From Microvelia longipes (Eukaryota; Arthropoda; Insecta; Hemiptera; Veliidae): a DNA stretch of 64,000 nt. This document shows positions 56,277 through 64,000 of this stretch, one piece after another. The notes beneath the pieces were generated by a model. That model saw nothing but the letters and a program-made list of their open reading frames with translations, was not told where the DNA came from and searched no databases. Numbering within the stretch: the stretch's first letter is position 1; every line of letters starts with the position of its first letter. Location of the stretch: assembly GCA_018340805.1 (NCBI GenBank), contig JACMZG010001913.1:23241610-23305609 (forward strand). The letters run 5' to 3'. Position numbers and translations under genes: made by a program.

Positions 56277-56912
56277 TGGGGTACCTCGAAACTTTTTCTC
56301 ATCACATTAGATTTGCTACGCTCATCCTCTCTACTTCAGACTCGCTTTGCTCGTCCTCAGAATATACAAATCGCCAAATTTATACTGTAACTCCTCTTCG
56401 AACTCGCTTCGCTCGTCCTCAGATAGTAAATCCATCCGTATTATTCTCAGCGGTCACCCATACAGCACTTACCTCGCTGAATGCTGCTTAATTTTTTTGA
56501 TTCGATAAAAATAATAGATATACTTGTATTAAAACGAAACTTAATGTACTTATTTATTAAGTAAATGTATACACTTTTACCAAATTTAAACTCAATCGAA
56601 TCATCTAATTTTTTATGTTTTTTAAAAAAAACGTACACACGTCATTCGATAAAAATTTAACTAATGCTTATAATTAGATGAAACTTGACACGTACGTATC
56701 CAAATCCCAGTCGGATCGCATCATTTTTTCGCGTTTTATCATTTTTCAAAAATATTGCTGAGTCATTATTGCGGGTCAATGACAGCTTTGTGAAAACCAC
56801 TCAGGAGACCTTTAAAACACCTGAAACGGAGTTAACCGGGTTTGGATTTTTTTTGCAAACACAATACTTTTCTGTATACCTGCGGTACAAATGAGGAAAA
56901 GTAATAACCATA
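56277..56912 (-). mobile_element. 5S-bearing dispersed element, near-complete copy
   Basis: On -: left end at 56912 (ttacttttcctcatttgtac), the gacctttaaaacacctgaaacgg region inverted, the 5S-like segment at 56441-56505 (with atgggtgaccgctgagaata), then a tail of gaggacgagcgaagcgag units to 56277. No gene in the overlapping frames. Confidence 0.75.
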
Positions 56913-57295
56913 CATTTGGTTATTATTAACGTACTATAATGTACGTTTCAAAAAGAGGTAAGGGAAATCATTGCAACGGTAGTAGGATTGACCAAAAGCT
57001 CATGCAGCAGCTTCATTTGGGAAAGTCTTGTTTATGTTAAATTCTATTAAAGACATATCTTTTAAAAGAGTAAGTGAAATCTTTGCTTTCGTGACTATTT
57101 GTCAGTCGCTTGTTAGAAGACAGAAATGTTTATAATGAACTTCTACCAGGGAGACTACTCTGCACTCGGTATAGGGCGGATTAACGTTGAACTGCCTTCC
57201 AGATCTCCATGTGGTCACTTCCCCCTTTTTCAATTTCTATTTTTAAAAATTTAATTACTTCTTAGCCTATTTGTCTAAAATATAGGGAAAAATTG

Positions 57296-57935
57296 TATAC
57301 GGGGTACCTCGGAACTTTTTCTCATTAAATCGGAGTCGCTTTGCTCATACTCGGATGGTAATAACAGCCGTTCACCCATTCTCAGCGGTCACCCATCCTG
57401 GCACTGACCTCGCTTGATGCTGCTTAACTTTTATGACGCAACAAAACTCATAGATATACTTGAAGTATTGAAACAAACTTAGTACTCTTATTTATTTTGT
57501 AAAGAATTTTTCAAAATCACTTGTACCACATTCCAACTCAATTGGATTTATTTTTCAATTTTCACAATTTCTTATTATCGTTTACAAGTCATTCGATAAC
57601 AGTTGAACTAATGCTGATAATGTCACGAATCATGGCACACTTATTTATGAGTATATGCGTTTCAAATTCCAACCCCATCAATACGTTTTCCCATGTTTGA
57701 TATATTTTTAGAAATGTTGGCTGCGCCATTAATGTAGTTTTAATGACGTCATCAAGTAATTATTCTCCGGATAGCTCAACTAAACCTAAAGATTGCTTTT
57801 TACCAAGTTTTAACTCTAGCATAAAACTCAGGGAGGTAAGATGATAACAAACACTCACGCAGACAGACAACTTTTGAAAACAACAATGTTTGAAAATGCA
57901 AAAAGTCGCACTTTTTCTACAGCTGCACAAAATTA
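57296..57935 (-). mobile_element. 5S-bearing dispersed element, copy with duplicated C-box
   Basis: On -: 5S-like segment at 57381-57432, followed by a second, shorter gggtgaacggc block, so the C-box-like part is duplicated. The tail is shortened. The left side near 57720-57850 is diverged but keeps the gacgtcat block. Confidence 0.65.
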
Positions 57936-58589
57936 GGGAAAAATATTTAATATTATATGTGATTAGTAAGTACTGACAGAACTACGTACTTTTGAAGACA
58001 TGGAAGAGCCAGAAATTTACAATTTCTGCATTTCTACTTTTGTTATCCAATATCAGATACATCCGAAATATTTTATCCGGTTTTACATTAACTGTGAGTC
58101 CTTCCTGGAAGTTGGTTCCTCGTGCTTGTAGGGTTTTAGGATGTGTGTAGTTTTAGTTGGCTATAAAAACGTCCCTATGAGACATGTCAGGCAATAAATT
58201 GTAATACCTGCTCCAGTGTTGTAAATATTATGGCATTTGTAACTGGGGGTTGTCTATATCAACCCTCTACGCCTCGGATGTCTGGGATTACCTGGGTTAT
58301 GCTGTAATTTATATCAATAGTTATATGGAGATATGTTGCTAACAAGAGCTGAGCACATGACATCTTTACATGAACGTTTTTCTAACTTTTACTTGGTAAT
58401 CTCAGATTGCTGTTCATCAAAGACTTGGGTTTGAAACGAAAATTTCATTTTGTGTCCTCATTCCCTCACCTCTTTTATCCTTACCTCTAAAGGAGGTAAG
58501 GATCAAGAGCTTAGTAAAGAAGGCATCTTGGCTCCCCACCCTCCTAACACTACCATTAAAAAATCTTATGATGTTCCTTTTTATTTTTC

Positions 58590-59440
58590 CTGATTTATAA
58601 AGTAGGGAAAATATTGTGTTTGTAAAAATTCCAAATATGGGATGTCACCTAAATTATCCGTTTCAAGTATTTTTATGTCCTCCTGAGTGGTTTTCACAAA
58701 ATTGTCTGGATGTGTGTTTGTCTGGTATCATCGTAGCTCCCAGTATATTTAAGCTTTGAAACTTTGTACTAAAATGAGTCTATATGAGTAATTGTGCTAT
58801 CCGTTAAATAAGTTTTTTATGACGTCATTAACCCACAATAATGACTAAACTAAAATTAAAAAAAAAAAATATTTGAGATTTCGGCATCCATGTAGCCATG
58901 TATAAGTCTAACATTTGTCCCAAGAGTCATCTCATTATCAGCATTAATTCAATCTGAAACTGGGATGTCATCTAAATTATACGTTTCAGGTGTTTTTAAG
59001 GCTCCTAAGTGGTTTTTACAAAGTTGTCTGTCTGTATGTGTGTGTGTGTTATCATCATAGCTCCCAGTGTATTTATGCTAGAGTTTAGAGTATAATCTTG
59101 CTCCTAAAATCAATCTATAGGTTTATTTGTGCCATCAAAAATCATTGACCTGCAATAATTACTCAGCAAATATTGCGATTAATTTGAGATTTGACTCGCA
59201 GTTAAGCAGCATCGAATGTAGTCATTGGCTGGATGGGTGACCGCTGGGAATGAAACGAATGTATTAACTATCTGAGGCCGAGCGAAGCAAGTCCGAAGAC
59301 GTGTTGCATTATAAATTTAACGACTTGTATATTCTAAGGACGTTCGAAGCGAGGTCAAAGTAAGGAGGATAAGCGTAGAGCGTAGCGAATCTGATGTGAC
59401 AAGAAAAAGTTTCGAGGTAATCCGTTCCAGATTTCGTATG
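58590..59440 (+). mobile_element. 5S-bearing dispersed element with internal duplication of the left part
   Basis: The left block (gggatgtcacctaaattatc through gctcccagtata) occurs at 58636-58745 and again at 58969-59075. Then come a 5S-like segment at 59196-59255 with ggatgggtgaccgctgggaa intact, and the tail to 59440. Confidence 0.7.
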
Positions 59441-61420
59441 ATGTAAACACGGTGTTTGATTCCTCGACTCAATTCGCACGCACTATTAAGTTATTTATTA
59501 TAAATTAAACCCTGAATTGCTGTAAAATTTAACTGTTAAAAGTAATCATACTTATGCTAAAATATGCCTCCATAAAAATGAATTGCTGCCCAACTGTTCC
59601 ATTCCTTATTTAAAAGGAATCTCAAACAATTAATTGCAAGTCGATGAAAGCATCAATTCCATTATAGGCAAGAATTATATTACAAGAAATTAAAGTTAGT
59701 ACAAGAGTATAAATTGAGAATTAATTTTCTGTACCACCACCTATCTATTGCTAAAAATATCCATTAAATATTTTAATGGCATTGAAAACCGAAAATTAAA
59801 TAATTACTATAATCTTGTCCCAGACTTTCTCCTTAAAACAGACTCCTTTAAAATTCGTTTCAAATCATAAAATACTTAAATTACACGAATATTTTAAATT
59901 TTAGTGTAAGTTTTGAAATATTTGTATACCTCAGAAAAGATTTGTGTATCTCAAATGTTCTCGAAAGTTTCAATCACAATTTTTTGTTGACTAGGTAACA
60001 AACATTTTCTTATTATAATCATGGAAAAATATCTTAAGAGAAGATATGTTCAATAAAATTACATACATTCCCAAAATCCTTAGGAAAGATGTGTAAAAGC
60101 TTAGAGTTAACGCTGGATTCAATTTCTAAATTCAGGTTGATAAATTGAAATGTTTCCCTTTAACTCTCTCCCTCCACTATCCACTTATGAGGCTTTCGTA
60201 CTTTACTTTTCTGTTGTTAATTCGCTAATAAGATTTATATATTGTCATGTACAAGAAGACTCTTTGAAAGCTACGCAGCATCGGCGTTTCGCTCCTTGCT
60301 TGCTCCATAGCAATAGTATGTCAGGCCGCATTGCGACCTTACAGTGGCGTTCCTGTGTTCGCTCAGCAGCCATATGTTGTTGTCTTTGAGTTAAGCCAAT
60401 TCTCAAAGAAAAATAAAACGCATTGCTAAAAATAAATGTATAAAAACGCATTTAAACTATATACCTCTAAAGAGTTACTGAGAATAAAAGTTACGAGTTA
60501 TATTTAGATGCCGCGCCACATTTATTGCATCAAAGTCGGTCAAAAGAAAATAAAATTCAAATGCAGTTAATAATTTTACTTTGGTCTATTTCCATATTTT
60601 TTTAGTGTCTATTTATTCTGTAAATTTAATTTATTTAATTATAGTGTCTACATTATAATGTAGACATAATACGTTACACTCTACATCCTACGTGCGTGGA
60701 AATTGATATTATTCAATGTACAATGATATTATTTAGTATCACTTGACAACAGCATACTGTGTTTTTTGTTTTACTTTTTGTTGTGTAATCCTAATTGTTG
60801 AATTAGTTTTAGGTGATGGTATTATTTAGTTGGTTTAGTTCTAGGTATGATGACTAGAAGCCTTGGATAGAGTGGAAAGCGTTTCTAATATTCAGTTTTA
60901 CTGTTAAATATCTTAAACCATTTTTGCGAATTTTCTTAGATAGAACTCCGTTTATTATATGTTTTTAAAAACAAGTAGCCAATTATAGAAATAAGCTCTC
61001 CGATCATTACTTGCAGGATTTAAGAACACGACTTAAGATTAAGTGCGACTTGTACCTTTGATAAAAACAAATGAGTCTATTTTTATCTGGTAGTGTGTAA
61101 AATACTTTGGAACCACTATGCATGTCTAATTTTAAAGGTTCTCATACTAAAATTAAAAAAATCCGGTCATGTGGGGTTTAGGGGTACGATTTATGAAGAG
61201 TCACAAATCTTACTTCTCAAATGTGGTGTCTATTTTATGGTTCAAAATGTAAAACAGGGCCTATAACGTCCACGAGATATATACGTTCGAGAAATGTCTG
61301 TCAAATTGTTGATATTTTGCATGTAACAGGAAAAGTTCCTATCTTTGTGACGTTAACCCTATACCCCAGCATAAAGAATTGTAATAAGGCTTCCTTATTG
61401 TAATAAGGAAGAAATTCTTA
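59440..61420. other. Gene-free region with a GC-balanced block
   Basis: At 60240-60400 (acgcagcatcggcgtttcgc, caggccgcattgcgacctta) composition changes sharply, and overlapping frames exist on both strands. It looks like a repeat fragment and no domain is recognised. A 20-bp perfect palindrome (gtctacattataatgtagac) sits at about 60645. Confidence 0.4.
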
Positions 61421-61650
61421 CACGGGCCCTCGGTCCTTCGTAACAATTATCAGCAGCGTGACCGCTTCGCGGGTCTTTAACCTTCGGCCCGTTTAAAAGA
61501 AGTTTTTTGGTTTTATTTGTTGTTTAATTATTCCTTTTTTATTGCATGACATTTTGCCATGTATTTAGCGAATTTTCATCACATATTTGAGAAAATATAT
61601 TATCACCTCGCCTTGAAGCTCGCTGTGTCCCCTCCGGGGGTCTTGATGTT
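61421..61650 (+). repeat. GC-rich hairpin island, related to 29.6 kb
   Basis: gaccgcttcgcgggtc and ccttcggcccgt hairpins, then gacattttgccatgta and tagcgaattttca as at 29780-29812, then cctccggggg. Spacing differs from the 29.6-kb copy. Confidence 0.7.
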
Positions 61651-62540
61651 CTGCATGACTAGGATAGTTGTCTAATCAGAAAGATAAATGATCTTTATAT
61701 TTTATATATTTTCATCTATTTATTTATATTTATTTTTATCTATTTATAAACTGAGATTCAAGAAGTTGCTTTGCTGTGACGATTTTTTGTTAAGTATAAC
61801 CTGTCGGATAAATAAATATGCGCATTTTCTTAAAACAAATCTGAAAAAATTATATAAAAAGTAGTAATGCTACTGCTCAGATAATAAAGCATACATCTGA
61901 AACCTAAGCAAAAAATAGATTATTAATCAAAGAAGCACCCATTTCAAAGATAATTCGCTCAGCTTGGGGGGCCTCCGCGCCAGAATTTTTCACACGAAAC
62001 CAAAGCAAAATGCCATAAATCTAGTTTCTTACAGTTAAATATACCCATCTCAGCTAAAGCGGAAAATAATTTTATGGTTCTGTGTTTTTCTTTTTCTTCA
62101 GGTGAAAAGTTTAAAGTATTTGATACGCGTTTTTATTACGGTTTCATCGCATTTATTCTTTAATTAAGCCAGTGAAAGTTCTTTCCTAATATTTATTAAA
62201 GCTTCTAAAGTATACTAAATGACCTTTTTTCTAGTTTCTTTAGTCGTTTTAAATTGTTAAAAAATATTTGAAAACATTTAAATGCTTTTAAGGGAATGGA
62301 GTAAGGCATTTATTTGCTTTTAAGAAAATGAGGCCGGCAATTACATTTTGATCGTTTCCTTTGGTACTTCAAGTAGCTTAGTAAAACTAACGTAACTGCA
62401 CATAAGCATTCTTTAACTTTTATTTGACCTTTTTTCCATTTTAATAATGGTATTAAAACCTTTTAGTGAATTTTCTGTAAAAAAAATCGATAATGAGATG
62501 GCTTGTGTGGTGGGAGGGGGTCACATAAAAATACGTTTTG
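61651..62540. other. Gene-free AT-rich region
   Basis: No coding or repeat feature recognised beyond short tatttatt runs near 61715-61745. Confidence 0.4.
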
Positions 62541-62545
62541 TAATA

Positions 62546-62546
62546 C

Positions 62547-62605
<59 letters not shown>

Positions 62606-62625
62606 ATATAATATATATATATATG
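62546..62625. repeat. TA microsatellite followed by a GT run
   Basis: Followed by tctagcggatttttgtaaac, a flank also seen after the 32.8-kb array. Confidence 0.95.
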
Positions 62626-62639
62626 TGTGTGTGTGTCTG

Positions 62640-62830
62640 TATATCTAGCGGATTTTTGTAAACACGCTATCATTCAAACGGATGAATATTTTTTTATAAA
62701 GCTTAAATCAACTTTCGATATAAAAATCAACCTTCGGTATGACACAATCTTAATTGAAAACCAGATTGTTGTGACGTCATCAACCCGGTATGCTGAGTCA
62801 GCAAAAATTTTAAAAAATCGTTAACATTCA
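62640..62830 (+). repeat. Microsatellite-flank repeat, copy
   Basis: tagcggatttttgtaaacac and gtgacgtcatcaacccggta, the latter like the gacgtcattaacccgcaata block of the 5S-bearing family, suggesting a distant relation. Confidence 0.45.
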
Positions 62831-63409
62831 AGTTTATTATTTATCGTCTCGAAAAAGGTCATACTCTATGTTTATTGGGGTGCTGAGTCGAATGAATCCG
62901 GTCCGAAGTCGAAACGACCACTCTAAGTGTCCAAAACGTCGAAAAAACTGTGGAAAACTACAGAAAACCAATATAACTGTAAAGAATTCGGATGGGGTGT
63001 CGATTTTGATGTTTTTTGGGGGGTGCTGCATTTAATCAATTTAATTTTTGCTTAATTTTTTGGTATACATTTAATAACTTAAGCAGAGTCAATACTGGTT
63101 ATTTGTTGAAAAAACATGTGCTGAAATTAGCATAAACTGAGCTTCAGATGAGTGCAAATAATGCTGTGTAGTGTATAATCTGTGGGATACATATGCGAAT
63201 TTTCTTTGAAAGAATCTAAGGATTTAAATAAGAAGAATTGACGCTACTGCTTGGGTTATTGAATATATACCAAAAAATAAACAAACTTTGGATTGATAAG
63301 CTAGAAAGGGCACACTGGCTTGAGGACCTCCTGGCCAATATTTTTTATTTTCTATCGACTAATAGTGAGGTGTGTATACCCATTAAATAGGTATGTATGT
63401 ATTTCCATT

Positions 63410-63865
63410 GCATGGGTCTGTGTGTCTATTCTATTGGTCTATGTGAGTCTGGATATTATATAGGTCAGTGTATGTCTGTCTATTGTATATGTCTGTTTGT
63501 GTCTGTCCAATGAATATGGGTGTTTTTGTCCATTGTATTGGTCTGTGTTTGTCTGCCCATTGTATAGGTCTATCCATTGTATAGGCTTGTATGTGTCTGT
63601 TAAATGAGTATGTCTGTGTGTGTCTGTCCATTGTATAGGTCTTTGTGTGTCCGTCCATTTTATAGGTCTGTGTGTGTCTGTCCATTGTATAGGTTTGTGT
63701 GTGTCTGTCATTGTATAGGTTTGTGTGTTTCTATCCAGTGTAGGTCTGTGTCCATTGTATAGCCATTGTCTGTATGCGTCTGTCCAATGAATATGCTTGT
63801 AAGCGTCTGTCTATTTTATAGGTAGGTCTGTGTGTGTCTGCCCAATGTATAGGTGTGTATGTTGG
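63410..63865 (+). repeat. ~27-bp minisatellite, about 17 degenerate copies
   Basis: Unit close to tgtctgtccattgtataggt plus ctgtgtg. Ends immediately before the 5S-bearing element at 63870. Long frames on - (repeating DRHTQTY) are by-products. Confidence 0.9.
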
Positions 63866-63869
63866 ATTT

Positions 63870-64000
63870 CAATACATACGAAAAGTATATCCATAATTTT
63901 TGTTTAATCGTCAAGTAAGTTAAACAGCCTTGAGCTTATCATTGCCTGGATGGGTGACCGCTGGGAATGAAACAAATGTATGTATTCTCTGAGGACGAAC
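63870..64000 (+). mobile_element. 5S-bearing dispersed element, cut by the window end
   Basis: Starts at ttcaatacatacgaaaagta, carries the 5S-like segment at 63907-63975 with ggatgggtgaccgctgggaa, and stops in the tail (tctgaggacgaac). Its left part is absent; the minisatellite stands in its place. Confidence 0.7.

Noticed and set aside
60150..60451. Overlapping 79- and 68-codon frames on both strands
   Set aside because: Composition suggests a repeat fragment; neither strand shows a known motif.
63431..63711. 84- and 90-codon frames on - (repeating DRHTQTY)
   Set aside because: By-products of the ~27-bp minisatellite.

Overview
This is an AT-rich, intron-containing animal nuclear window. 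Codon structure, GT-AG splice sites and repeat load point to an invertebrate, and I would guess an insect (possibly hemipteran), though nothing here proves the order. Only two host genes can be read with confidence. An eight-exon enolase gene lies on the + strand (224-6648). A six-exon TPRG1-like (hSac2-domain) gene lies on the - strand (11699-16121). Both are complete at the coding level, because all exon phases join without a frame break. A third, weaker host-like signal is a single exon of a BED/hAT-type zinc-finger protein at 42864-42971.

The other roughly 47 kb is gene-poor and built of repeats. From 17 to 39 kb it holds TA microsatellites, fold-back elements, and GC-rich islands made of TTC-triloop hairpins. 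At 39579-42731 sits a compound element: about 290-bp terminal inverted repeats flanked by GTTA on both sides, a 442-bp internal palindrome, and a 5'-truncated non-LTR retrotransposon with an intact reverse-transcriptase frame. From 43 to 64 kb there are many copies of a dispersed element carrying a piece of 5S rRNA with its internal promoter boxes. There are also three minisatellites (units of about 27, 24 and 27 bp) and inverted repeats bounded by hammerhead-ribozyme-like motifs.

The most interesting observations are these. (1) Two sequence families fit a type I hammerhead fold with a loop-less helix III, and helices I, II and III change together between the families; such ribozymes are known from Penelope-like retroelements. 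(2) A 5S-rRNA-derived segment recurs in five or six copies of one element family. (3) The 27-bp minisatellite at 48.6-49.0 kb contains an exact 20-mer from the end of that same element family. (4) The enolase has a Cys-rich N-terminal extension of about 44 residues, encoded by an extra upstream exon.

The genes do not form a pathway. Enolase is glycolytic, while TPRG1-like proteins are vesicle/synapse-associated in vertebrates. There are no operons, CRISPR arrays or recognisable tRNA genes.
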